Below, one piece after another: positions 7,334-15,131 of a stretch of DNA of 64,000 nucleotides. The position numbers and the translations under genes were made by a program. The DNA is from Colicola sp016286205 (GTDB lineage: Bacteria; Bacteroidota; Bacteroidia; Bacteroidales; Paludibacteraceae). Under the pieces are notes generated by a model that saw nothing but the letters and a program-made list of their open reading frames with translations, was not told the origin of the DNA and made no database searches. The stretch spans positions 1 through 64,000 of the forward strand of contig JAEESF010000004.1 of assembly GCA_016286205.1 (NCBI GenBank), written 5' to 3'. Position 1 is the stretch's first letter. Every line of letters starts with the position of its first letter.

Positions 7334-9709
7334 TTATAGGCCTAAATGGATTCGAAAACGCATTGCCCATTCTATTTGTGGTGATACACTCCAAATGGAA
7401 TATAGGTCGCATACGCGCAATATATTGCCAATACCTATTCCCACTTCCGCATATAGGCAATCGCTCGCCGCAGGCAGATTGCTCACGCTTTTGCTCAGAT
7501 AGCCATAGGCAATCTTTGTTTCCACCAGTTCGCGCAGATGCAGCCATCGAATACCCGGAATCAGATTGAACAAGATGCCTTGGCCATTCCATTCGGCATG
7601 AAGTGCCACGTATTTGTCAGCCATCAGTTCACCGCCATGTAGCAGCGTAAAGCGATATGGGTCGTAGGCATAGCCTTGGTTGCCCGATGCTTGCCAAAGC
7701 ATAGTAGTTGGTACTTGTCCGAAAATAGCACCGCCCTGCAGCGCATATGTCAGCGTCCCACCCATTCCCAGTTGTGCGTGCTGCGTGAGCAATAAGCGCA
7801 AATGAGTGTACAGATGGGATGCTTTAGGCTGCGTGTTGTTGGTGTACTGCCAATGTCCCATTTCTGCTCCCAGATAGAGAACCGGATAACGCGAAGAATA
7901 GGCGTAGCGGCGCAGGAAATAGCCATCGTATTTGCGTTCACCCCAACCCAGTCGGACGATAGCCGAAAGCGACTGATAGGCATAAAGCGGCGATTGTCGA
8001 TAGGCGGCAGGCCAGAGCCCGTTGTTCCAGCCGGCGCGAACATAGAGATGGCTCTCGACAATCGGAGACCAATCTGCCCACCAGTGTAGTTGCGCTTGCC
8101 GCTGACGCATGACCGTGCTGACGCACAGAGAGTCGCGGTGGAGCGCCTCGAACGCATAGGCGGTGAAATCGAAATTGCCAAAGCCCATACTATTCTCGCG
8201 CATCAGTCGGTCAAAATCGTCTACCTCAGACCAAACATAGTGGTCTTGGTATTCCGCCTGCAAAATATTCATTCGCGGCGTAGGCAGATTGACCGATATT
8301 CGTCCCATTCCTTTCACCGCCCTATCTCGGAAGCCATAGCCGACAGAGGCCTCCAGCGAAACCGTTTTGGACATCTTCTCGTTGGTGCGGAAAGGCAAAC
8401 CGACATGTACACCCTCGTGCTGATTGACCTGGAGGATCTCCTCGACATGGCCGATATCGACCGGCGTGCCCGTAGGTATATAACCCGTGATGGCGATCGT
8501 GGCGAACCATTTGGCTGCTCGGATAATAGGCAGCGAATCGAGGGCGGCAAAAGCTGCGCTGTCGGCCGCGAGATGGTCGGCCGGAGCAGAGACGGAATCA
8601 GGTGCCGAAGCGGTTGTTTGAGCTATGCTGTGTTGCTGGTGATCAGGAGAGACCAGGTGGTTCTGCAGCAGGAGAGTAGGGAATAGATGCGACGAGTCGC
8701 CCAGCACTGCAAAATCGAGGATAGTGGATATATGTTCTTCCGCCAGCGTATTGTCCTCGGCCATGGTCTGGGAGATATGCATGTGGCTGAGATAATTGAC
8801 CCCACTCTCGGACGGCACATAGGCGCGTATGGAGCGCAGCGCGTAGGAGGCAGTATCGACAGCCAGTTCGCCATTGAAAGTGGCGTAGAAGGGATTGCGC
8901 GTGCGGAAACGGATGATATAGCAGGCATCGACCGAATCGGCCAGGTAATAGCGGTAGTAGAGGTTGCCATTGGCCGCCAGGGGCGAGAGGAAGGAATGGT
9001 CCATCAGGGGAATATTGTTCTGATAGAAATTGATATTTCCCCATCCTCCGAGCAGTGCCGAATAGTCGGTTTGGCTGAGTATGAGCGCTTGCGTCTGCTG
9101 GTCGTTGGCAGGGATCATATGCTTGCCTTCGAGTCGGAAAGACTGGGTCTCGCGGTAGAGCGGCAGAACATAGGTGGAATCGTCGCGCTCGAGCATGCCC
9201 GCCTGGAGGCTACGCCAGAGGGCGCGGCGCAGATGACGGCGCGAGATATCGGAGATATAGAGACTCTGGTCGTGCTTGACAGTAGCCGAGAGTTCGTCGT
9301 GGAGGGTGCGGTCGTTCTGCTCACGGTGGGCGCGTACTTCGCGCAAGATAGTGAGCGCGGGATTTTCGCCGGGCGTGACGATGACCTCGTTAATCACGGC
9401 CACGCGTTCGCGCAGAGCCACCTGCATGCCCGCCATAGCACCGGGTTCGATATCATAGCGCTGGGTCTGGAAACCCACGGCAGAAAAGACCAGTTGGAGT
9501 TTGCTCTTCAGGTCCACGCGCAGGGCGAAAGCACCCGTCTCGTCGCTAGTGGTGCCGACTTTGGTGCCGCGGAAATGGATATTGACATTGGGAATAGGTT
9601 CGCCGGTGGTCTCATTGACGATATCGCCCACGATGATGGTCTCCTCGGCCAGACAAGCGAGCGAGAAGAGACTCAGCAGCAGAGCGAATATGTGGGCGCG
9701 GCGAATCAT
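7334..9709 (-). CDS. DUF5686-type outer-membrane barrel with CarboxypepD-like domain
   Basis: 791 residues. A signal peptide (1-21) is followed by a carboxypeptidase-regulatory-like domain (about 25-110, with IVGDIVNETTGEPIPNVNI and GTTSDETGAFAL), the conserved ENPALTILREV segment that opens the DUF5686 region, and a long beta-rich C-terminal barrel. Such proteins are outer-membrane, Bacteroidetes-specific and of unknown transport role. The start ATG overlaps the xerD stop (ATGA). A 341-residue frame on the opposite strand inside this gene is a codon-bias shadow. Confidence 0.85.
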   Translation of the reverse strand: MIRRAHIFALLLSLFSLACLAEETIIVGDIVNETTGEPIPNVNIHFRGTKVGTTSDETGAFALRVDLKSKLQLVFSAVGFQTQRYDIEPGAMAGMQVALRERVAVINEVIVTPGENPALTILREVRAHREQNDRTLHDELSATVKHDQSLYISDISRRHLRRALWRSLQAGMLERDDSTYVLPLYRETQSFRLEGKHMIPANDQQTQALILSQTDYSALLGGWGNINFYQNNIPLMDHSFLSPLAANGNLYYRYYLADSVDACYIIRFRTRNPFYATFNGELAVDTASYALRSIRAYVPSESGVNYLSHMHISQTMAEDNTLAEEHISTILDFAVLGDSSHLFPTLLLQNHLVSPDHQQHSIAQTTASAPDSVSAPADHLAADSAAFAALDSLPIIRAAKWFATIAITGYIPTGTPVDIGHVEEILQVNQHEGVHVGLPFRTNEKMSKTVSLEASVGYGFRDRAVKGMGRISVNLPTPRMNILQAEYQDHYVWSEVDDFDRLMRENSMGFGNFDFTAYAFEALHRDSLCVSTVMRQRQAQLHWWADWSPIVESHLYVRAGWNNGLWPAAYRQSPLYAYQSLSAIVRLGWGERKYDGYFLRRYAYSSRYPVLYLGAEMGHWQYTNNTQPKASHLYTHLRLLLTQHAQLGMGGTLTYALQGGAIFGQVPTTMLWQASGNQGYAYDPYRFTLLHGGELMADKYVALHAEWNGQGILFNLIPGIRWLHLRELVETKIAYGYLSKSVSNLPAASDCLYAEVGIGIGNILRVCDLYSIWSVSPQIEWAMRFRIHLGL

Positions 9710-10602
9710 TGATTAGCAGGATGGTAGCGTAGGACCGCTTTGCGCAGGTCTTGCACATCCAAGTGAGTATAAATCTCGGTGGTAGCCAGATCTTCGTGGC
9801 CGAGCAATTGCTGGATGACACGCAGGTCGGCTCCGTTCTGCAGCAGATGGGTAGCAAACGAATGGCGCAGGGTATGCGGCGAGACGGTCTTGGTGATGCC
9901 TGCATCGGCACACAAACGGCGCACGATAGTGAAGACCATAGCTCGCGTCATCGGCCGTCCGTAGCGATTGACAAAAACGATATCCTGGGATTCGGGTTTG
10001 AGCGGCCAGGTGCTGCGCTCTTGCATCCAATAGCCGAACCACTCTTCTGCGACCGGAGACAGCGGAACCAAGCGCTGCTTGCTGCCCTTGCCCTCGATGA
10101 GCATATAGTGTTCGTCCAGATAGATATGGCTGAGTTGGAGTCCGACCAGTTCGCTGACACGCAGTCCGCTGCCGTACAACATCTCCATCATAGCGCGATT
10201 GCGATGGCCCTCGTTGGTAGAGAGATCGATAGCCGCCATCATACGATTGACCTCATCGAGCGTCAGGACCGTAGGTAGGTGTTGCGCCTGCTTGGGGCCT
10301 TCCAGCAGTTCGGACGGATCCTGGTCGATCAGATTCTTGTAGAGCAGAAAGCGGTAGAAAGAATGGATAGCCGCGATGACGCGTGCTTGGGTGGCCGGAG
10401 ACTGAATATCCTTGAATGTCTGGAAGACAAATTCCTGCAGTTCGTCGAACGAGATATGTACGATATCGATGGAATGCTCTTCGGTGTAAGCGCGCAATTT
10501 CTGCAGGTCCATTTCGTAGCCGGTGATGGTATTGAGCGAATAGGACCGTTCCAGTCGAAGATAAGTATGGTACTGACGGAATATGTCGTCTTCCTTTTTC
10601 AT
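9706..10602 (-). CDS. xerD: Site-specific tyrosine recombinase XerD
   Basis: 298 residues, normal for XerC/XerD. N-terminal SAM-like DNA-binding domain (1-105) and C-terminal catalytic domain with all six active residues visible: Arg148 (SGLRVSEL), Lys172 (GKGSKQR), His243 and Arg246 (HTLRH), His269 (LLGHE) and Tyr278 (EIYTH). It resolves chromosome dimers at dif during division. Position in an operon of housekeeping and envelope genes rather than beside an integrated element argues for the chromosomal enzyme. XerC versus XerD is assigned on general similarity. Confidence 0.9.
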   Translation of the reverse strand: MKKEDDIFRQYHTYLRLERSYSLNTITGYEMDLQKLRAYTEEHSIDIVHISFDELQEFVFQTFKDIQSPATQARVIAAIHSFYRFLLYKNLIDQDPSELLEGPKQAQHLPTVLTLDEVNRMMAAIDLSTNEGHRNRAMMEMLYGSGLRVSELVGLQLSHIYLDEHYMLIEGKGSKQRLVPLSPVAEEWFGYWMQERSTWPLKPESQDIVFVNRYGRPMTRAMVFTIVRRLCADAGITKTVSPHTLRHSFATHLLQNGADLRVIQQLLGHEDLATTEIYTHLDVQDLRKAVLRYHPANQ

Positions 10603-11141
10603 TTCTTGTAGGGCTGCAGTTTGCCTTGGAAATGAGTCTCGTAGATAGCTTTTTCGCCGTAGGCGGAAGTGTAATAGAGCGTAAACTTGAGATCGCGCAT
10701 GTGATTGGCTGCGTCGCTGACTACGACCGTGCCCGAATCGAGCATCTGAACATCCTTGAGCATGCCATCTTCGATATAGAGCAGGTAGATACCGACCGGC
10801 GTTCCTTCGAAGTCTTCTCCTGGGAGGAATGTGAACGGTTCTGCCGTAGTAGCAGAATGGTAGGTGCCATCCTCCAAAAGCGAGTCAGGAACAAAGATAT
10901 CGGACAAATAGAGATTGTAACCCGTTCCCTCCATGCGATGCTGGGAGTTGAGCGAGAGTCCGTCGCTATAGAGATCGAGTGCTACTACGGCATACGGCAC
11001 AGAATCGTAGCAATGGCCGTAGATCTCCTGATAAGCCGAGGTATATTCCTTCGGCATGGTGGCGCGTTTTTCGCCTTGTTGTTTTTCGCAGGCAGTCAGC
11101 ACAAAGGTTGCGAGCAGGCAGAACAGAATAGTCTTTTTCAT
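10599..11141 (-). CDS. Putative lipoprotein of unknown function
   Basis: 180 residues with a lipoprotein signal peptide (lipobox VLTAC, Cys18). The mature part is about 160 residues of mixed alpha/beta character with no motif I recognise, rich in acidic and aromatic residues (SAYQEIYGHCYDSVPYAVVALDLYSDG). It overlaps xerD by 4 bp and the LolC-like gene by 4 bp, so it is translationally coupled to both. Periplasm- or outer-membrane-anchored by inference. Confidence 0.7.
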   Translation of the reverse strand: MKKTILFCLLATFVLTACEKQQGEKRATMPKEYTSAYQEIYGHCYDSVPYAVVALDLYSDGLSLNSQHRMEGTGYNLYLSDIFVPDSLLEDGTYHSATTAEPFTFLPGEDFEGTPVGIYLLYIEDGMLKDVQMLDSGTVVVSDAANHMRDLKFTLYYTSAYGEKAIYETHFQGKLQPYKK

Positions 11142-12358
11142 TTCTCAATCTTGAGTTTATAGGTTGGATACCAGGCAGCAGCGAAGCCGAGAAGGAGCAC
11201 GATAGCTGCGACCAGTAAAATATCAGTGGGTTGCACCGCCACCGGGTAGGCGGAGATGATATAGTCGTTGCCATTGCCGAGCTTGAGCCATCCGAAATGT
11301 TGCTGGCCTAGACAGAGTAGCACACCGATAATGAGTCCGCAGAGAGCGCCGAGCGACGAGATGAACCATCCCTCCCATCGGAAGAGGCGGCGGATAGTTT
11401 GTTCGTTAGCACCGAGGTGCGAGAGAATCCGGATATCTTCGCGCTTGTCGATAATGAGCATGCTGAGCGAGCCGATGATATTGAAACTAGCGATCAGCAA
11501 AATGAAGACGAGCAAGAGGATGGTCAGCAATTTCTCGATGCGCAGGATGCGGAAGAAATCGGCCTGCTGCTGGTAGCGATCGAGTACCACATAACCCGGT
11601 CCGAGCGTTTTGGCGATTTGCTGTTTGAGGTGCTTGACCGAAGCCAGGTTTTGCGGCTGGATACGCAGGGCTGAGGCCGTATGTTCGTCGTAGGAGAACA
11701 GGCGTTGGGCCAAACCAATATCGACGAGCATGAAGCGGTCGTCGTACTCGGTCTGATTGACCGCAAAAGTGCCGGCGATAAACGCATACTCGTGGCGCAG
11801 CGACAAGTCCGGACGGAGCATGTTGACTGTGCCGGTTCGCTCGGGCGCGTAGAGATGGAGCGCGCCGGTGAAATGGGCATTGATACCCACCTGCGCGGCC
11901 AGTCCTCGACCCAACACAGCGCGGTCGAAAGCGCCATCGTAGACGCAGAAATAACCATCGGTGATGATAGAATCGATATTGGCCGTTTGCGCAAAGAGCG
12001 AATCTACGCCGATGATCTGTGCGGGCGTCTGATGGTCTTTGTAGCGAATCAGGGCCGTTTCCTCGATCTGGCGGCTGACCGTAGCTATCTCAGGCATGGC
12101 GTAGAGCGAGCGGATAGGCAACGTGTCCGTGCGGAGCGTTTTGCCTTCGGCGGGTTTGACAATCAGAATAGGGTCAAACTCGGAGAACATATGCTCGACC
12201 AGCGTGCCGAACCCATTCATCACACTCAGCACACAGATCATAGCCGCCGTGACGACAGCTACTGCTGCCGCACTAACACCGGAGACGATATTGATGGCAT
12301 TGTGTCCCTTTTTGGAGAAAAGGTAGCGCCAGGCAATGTGGAGTTCGAATGTACTCGT
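11138..12358 (-). CDS. LolC/LolE-like FtsX-family permease
   Basis: Lipoprotein-releasing-system type permease: membrane helix near the N-terminus (GVSAAAVAVVTAAMICVLSV), a periplasmic domain of about 200 residues, then three C-terminal helices with the FtsX-family core (DKREDIRILSHLGANEQTIR). The frame is open to 12370 and contains the expected N-terminus FELHIAWRYLFSKKGHNAIN, but there is no ATG, GTG or TTG before the internal ATG at 12241, which would cut the first helix. At the expected start (12358) the codon is ACG, one base from ATG, immediately downstream of a heptad array. Gives 406 residues if started there. rbfA precedes it, as in other Bacteroidetes. The start is the uncertain part. 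Confidence 0.82.
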   Translation of the reverse strand, partial: TSTFELHIAWRYLFSKKGHNAINIVSGVSAAAVAVVTAAMICVLSVMNGFGTLVEHMFSEFDPILIVKPAEGKTLRTDTLPIRSLYAMPEIATVSRQIEETALIRYKDHQTPAQIIGVDSLFAQTANIDSIITDGYFCVYDGAFDRAVLGRGLAAQVGINAHFTGALHLYAPERTGTVNMLRPDLSLRHEYAFIAGTFAVNQTEYDDRFMLVDIGLAQRLFSYDEHTASALRIQPQNLASVKHLKQQIAKTLGPGYVVLDRYQQQADFFRILRIEKLLTILLLVFILLIASFNIIGSLSMLIIDKREDIRILSHLGANEQTIRRLFRWEGWFISSLGALCGLIIGVLLCLGQQHFGWLKLGNGNDYIISAYPVAVQPTDILLVAAIVLLLGFAAAWYPTYKLKIEK

Positions 12359-12361
12359 TGC

Positions 12362-12389
12362 GGTTAGTGGTTAGTGGTTAGGGATTAGT
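12362..12389 (+). repeat. Heptad array between rbfA and the LolC-like gene
   Basis: Four 7-bp units on the plus strand: GGTTAGT, GGTTAGT, GGTTAGG, GATTAGT. On the coding (minus) strand they cover the rbfA stop codon and run up to the LolC-like reading frame. Confidence 0.88.
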
Positions 12390-12720
12390 GTTTGAGCAGT
12401 TCGTCGATATGCTCCATGCGTTCGATGGTTTCGTCCAGATGGAAGCGAATCTCGGGAATGACGCGCAGTTGGTGGCGTTCGAGCGTGCCCAGTTCACCGC
12501 GGAAATGCGGCGTATTCTCTTCTATCGCTTGCATAGTTTCGGCCACGCGGTTCTGCGGGAAAACCGACAAATAGATATGAGCTATGCTCAGATCGCTGGA
12601 AACGCGGACCTCGCTGACGGAGATCAACACGCCCGAGAGCGTGCGCGCGTAGCGAAGAAGAATATCGCTCATGTCTTTCTGAATAAGTCGAGCGATTCGG
12701 TGTTGACGAGTTGATTCCAT
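12385..12720 (-). CDS. rbfA: Ribosome-binding factor A
   Basis: 111 residues, family length. Single KH-like domain; starts with the typical RIARLIQKDMSDIL and contains VSVSEVRVSSDLSIAHIYLSV. It binds the 30S subunit late in 16S rRNA maturation and aids cold adaptation. Upstream of the LolC-like permease gene, an order common in this phylum. The stop codon lies inside a heptad DNA array. Confidence 0.92.
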   Translation of the reverse strand: MESTRQHRIARLIQKDMSDILLRYARTLSGVLISVSEVRVSSDLSIAHIYLSVFPQNRVAETMQAIEENTPHFRGELGTLERHQLRVIPEIRFHLDETIERMEHIDELLKH

Positions 12721-12744
12721 AGAAAATGTTCTTTTAGCAAAATA

Positions 12745-12772
12745 AGGGAAAGGAGGCTATGCTCTTTTCCCT
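12745..12772 (-). terminator. Terminator of the rpmH transcript
   Basis: 11-bp stem (AGGGAAAGGAG / CTCTTTTCCCT, one G-T pair) with a 6-nt loop; on the minus strand it is followed by TATTTTGC. It lies between rpmH and rbfA. Confidence 0.75.
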
Positions 12773-12806
12773 ATATTTGCGTGATAGTTTTGGCGTACGC
12801 CTCTAA

Positions 12807-12965
12807 TTAAAATTTGTGGCGCCCCTCGTCGGCAACAGTCAGTTTCTTGCGACCTTTAGCACGACGTGCAGCCAGCACACGGCGACCATTAGCGGTAGCC
12901 ATTCTCTCCAAGAAGCCGTGTTTGTTACGGCGCTTGCGTTGCGATGGTTGGAATGTACGTTTCAT
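12807..12965 (-). CDS. rpmH: 50S ribosomal protein L34
   Basis: 52 residues, too short for many gene finders. The sequence begins MKRTFQPSQRKRRNKHGF and continues with RMATANGRRVLAARRAKGRKKL, the invariant L34 pattern. Basic protein of the large ribosomal subunit. It has its own promoter at 13022-13053 and terminator at 12745-12772. rnpA and yidC, its usual companions in other phyla, are not adjacent. Confidence 0.96.
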   Translation of the reverse strand: MKRTFQPSQRKRRNKHGFLERMATANGRRVLAARRAKGRKKLTVADEGRHKF

Positions 12966-13021
12966 TGTTATTTATGGTTTATGTCCTCTCCCGAGGACGG
13001 GTTCTAATCGAAAAAAGCGTG

Positions 13022-13053
13022 CAAAATTACTACAAATTTTTGAAATGACCAAA
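13022..13053 (-). promoter_or_regulatory. Promoter of rpmH
   Basis: On the minus strand TTTG (13050-13053) lies 20 bp before TAATTTTG (13022-13029), the Bacteroidetes promoter pattern, 57 bp upstream of the L34 start. Confidence 0.8.
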
Positions 13054-13111
13054 TTTTGTGTCGAAAAAAATGCAAAAAACTTGAAAATAAGGTTTCGGAG
13101 GCCTTATCCCC

Positions 13112-13720
13112 TCAGTCGAAAATCTCTATTAGGACGTCAAGAGATTTGGGTTGTTGCCAGGTGTCGATATGCTCGGCAAAATAGTCGCACAAGTGTCGCA
13201 AGAGTTCTTGCCTTGCGGCGCGCGTAGTAGGCTCGAGCAGCAGTTCAGGATGCGCCTGTTCATCGATGGCGAAACCGAGTTTGGCAGCCAATTCAACCAA
13301 AAAAGCCAGGTGGAAATTCTGCGGTTGGTCGGTGGTGTCCAGCAACGGAATAGAGTGGGCAATAAAATCGAACATCGCCTCATCCATCATCGGCATGCGC
13401 AAGGTGCGGAAGAGCACTTCGCTCAGGAAAAGCGCGATGGCCTGTTTGTGCGGGTCAGCGGGCGTGGACGCGGGAACATAGATCAGTTGAGAAGTGCGGA
13501 TGGCGGGTAGCCTACCTCCATCCCCTCCCTGAAGGGAAGGGTGATCTCCGGTTATTTGAATGAGCGAGAAAGGTGCATATGTTCCGGCAGAATGGTGTCG
13601 ACCGAGTCCATACACCTTATAGTTAATGCGCCCGCCTGTTCGCGTATAGGCGTGCAAGAGGTGGGCTTTATCGGACTGAGGTTGCAGCGCAAGCACTATT
13701 GCATCAGTCGTGTGTAACAT
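13112..13720 (-). CDS. recO: DNA repair protein RecO
   Basis: 202 residues. N-terminal OB-fold opens with TDAIVLALQPQSDKAHLLHAYTR; the C-terminal helical part includes FLSEVLFRTLRMPM and the acidic FHLAFLVELAAKLGF motif of the family. It loads RecA with RecF/RecR onto SSB-coated DNA. Residues about 61-72 (PSLQGGDGGRLP) are encoded by a palindromic sequence (13521-13542) that looks inserted into the OB-fold. Overlaps the start of the phosphoesterase reading frame by 17 bp. Confidence 0.88.
   Translation of the reverse strand: MLHTTDAIVLALQPQSDKAHLLHAYTRTGGRINYKVYGLGRHHSAGTYAPFSLIQITGDHPSLQGGDGGRLPAIRTSQLIYVPASTPADPHKQAIALFLSEVLFRTLRMPMMDEAMFDFIAHSIPLLDTTDQPQNFHLAFLVELAAKLGFAIDEQAHPELLLEPTTRAARQELLRHLCDYFAEHIDTWQQPKSLDVLIEIFD
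13521..13542. repeat. Palindromic REP-like sequence inside recO
   Basis: TCCCCTCCCTGAAGGGAAGG followed by G: a near-perfect inverted repeat of CCCTCCCT and AGGGAAGGG. GC-rich palindromes of this kind are dispersed in many Bacteroidetes genomes; no second copy was seen in this window. Confidence 0.5.
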
Positions 13721-14672
13721 GGAGAGAGTCGATCAAAGCGCCATCGCTGATACGATGGATAGTCAGGTTTAGTGTTGAATCGTCGAGCGTAAGCACACCG
13801 TAAGCGGGTTCGGCAGATGCGCAGTCGGTCGAGTAGATCTGCTGCTGCGGTTTGAGTTGACCGGCACTATTGAGCACGACAAAAGGTGTGCAGCGCATAT
13901 AACTGTGATCGTGGCCACAGATGACCAGATCAGCCTGGCTGAGCGGGTAACGGAAAGTGGCGTAGATAAGCGGGCAGAAACGATTCTTACCTGCCGGCAG
14001 CACCGGATGGTGCATCATGACGACCACAAATCGTCCATCGGCGGTATACATAGCCTGGCGCAACCAAGTGAGCGTGCGTGTGAGGTAAACCAACCGATCT
14101 AGAGGATTGGTGTCGATGACAATAAAGCGAAGTCTCGGGAAATCGACATAATAGGTCTCGCCCGGCACCACAGGTCCGTTCTTGGCTTGCGGGAACCAGT
14201 CGGGCCATTGTTCGGCGACATGCCGATTTAGCCCCTTGGTATATTCGTGATTGCCCGGACAATTGATGACCGGCAGCAGAGACAAGGGAGTTGGCGCATA
14301 TTCGCGGAGGAAACGCTGGTAATAGTAGTTATACCCGCGATCGAGCCAGTCGCCCACTTGCGCTACGATTTCCGCATTGGGAACTCGCGCCGCGAGGCTG
14401 TCGTAATCGTCTCGGGAAAGTCGGTTGTGGATGTCGCCCAGCAACAGTATATTCAGTGTATCCGGAGAGATCGTATCCAGCCATCCTGCGGACGTGGAGA
14501 CAAATCCGGGAACCGAATCGTCGGCAAAAGTCGGATAAGTGCGTGAGAGCGTTTCGCCGGTCCAAACGGGTTCGTCGGGCATGCCAAACCACGCCTGCCA
14601 ACGGAAGGCACACAAAACGATGCCTGCCGCCAGCAGAAGAGTGGCTATGACTATGTAAACCCACCTACGCAT
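13704..14672 (-). CDS. Membrane-anchored calcineurin-like metallophosphoesterase
   Basis: 322 residues. An N-terminal membrane helix (6-24) anchors a periplasmic metallophosphoesterase with all metal motifs: GDIHNR (D-x-H), GDWLDRG, GNHEY, MMHHP and GHDHSY. The substrate cannot be read from the sequence. It overlaps recO (17 bp) and abuts the DUF3127 gene with no gap, so the three are probably co-transcribed. Confidence 0.85.
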   Translation of the reverse strand: MRRWVYIVIATLLLAAGIVLCAFRWQAWFGMPDEPVWTGETLSRTYPTFADDSVPGFVSTSAGWLDTISPDTLNILLLGDIHNRLSRDDYDSLAARVPNAEIVAQVGDWLDRGYNYYYQRFLREYAPTPLSLLPVINCPGNHEYTKGLNRHVAEQWPDWFPQAKNGPVVPGETYYVDFPRLRFIVIDTNPLDRLVYLTRTLTWLRQAMYTADGRFVVVMMHHPVLPAGKNRFCPLIYATFRYPLSQADLVICGHDHSYMRCTPFVVLNSAGQLKPQQQIYSTDCASAEPAYGVLTLDDSTLNLTIHRISDGALIDSLHVTHD

Positions 14673-15089
14673 TTAGAAGGGGAGATCGCTGGTGTTGTCA
14701 CCAACCGTTGCATCAAAAGTGCCGGCCGGTGCAGCGTCGATAGGCTCTGCAATAGGTTCCTGGCTGATATTAACCGGTTGGTTAGCAGGAGCAGCGGCAG
14801 GTTGAGCAGCTTGAGTGGTGTCACCCTGCTGGATGCGCCAAGCGCGGATAGAGGTGTACCAGCGGCCGTTGAACTCGCGGCTCTCGATATCGAAACTAAC
14901 AGTTACCAGTTGGTCCAAATCGCACGGATTCTGTTTGATGCGATCTTCTCCAAATACCTCGAAATGCACTTTGCGAGGATATTGGTCGAGCGTTTCCAAA
15001 ACGTACGGTTGCACCTTCCAAGGGTTACCGTTTTTGCCGATGCCTTCTTGCACAGGCAGTACTTGTATGATTTTTCCTACAACTTCCAT
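14673..15089 (-). CDS. DUF3127 protein with SSB-like acidic tail
   Basis: 138 residues. Residues 1-90 are the DUF3127 domain, an OB-fold-like unit (MEVVGKIIQVLPVQEGIGKN, WKVQPYVLETLDQYPRKVHF). A Pro/Ala/Gln-rich linker follows and the end is DNTSDLPF, which closely imitates the acidic SSB C-terminal peptide (DDDIPF). This suggests single-stranded nucleic-acid binding with recruitment of SSB-interacting proteins; recO two genes away would be a candidate partner. The domain is seen, the role inferred. Confidence 0.8.
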   Translation of the reverse strand: MEVVGKIIQVLPVQEGIGKNGNPWKVQPYVLETLDQYPRKVHFEVFGEDRIKQNPCDLDQLVTVSFDIESREFNGRWYTSIRAWRIQQGDTTQAAQPAAAPANQPVNISQEPIAEPIDAAPAGTFDATVGDNTSDLPF

Positions 15090-15096
15090 ATTGATT

Positions 15097-15128
15097 GTGT
15101 AATGTTTGTGTAACGTGTAATGTGTATT
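15097..15128 (+). repeat. Heptad units between pgk and the DUF3127 gene
   Basis: GTGTAAT at 15097-15103, a 4-bp slip, then GTGTAAC, GTGTAAT and GTGTATT in strict 7-bp phase (15108-15128). The same unit occurs at 28559-28572. Confidence 0.7.
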
Positions 15129-15131
15129 TGT

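Noticed and set aside
8687..9712. 341-residue open frame on the plus strand
   Set aside because: Lies wholly opposite the DUF5686 barrel gene; its composition is a mirror of that gene's codon use, and it has no domain, promoter or conserved motif.
9706..10602. XerD-like recombinase as sign of an integrated element
   Set aside because: It is coupled to envelope genes in a housekeeping operon; no attachment repeats, tRNA target or phage genes are nearby.
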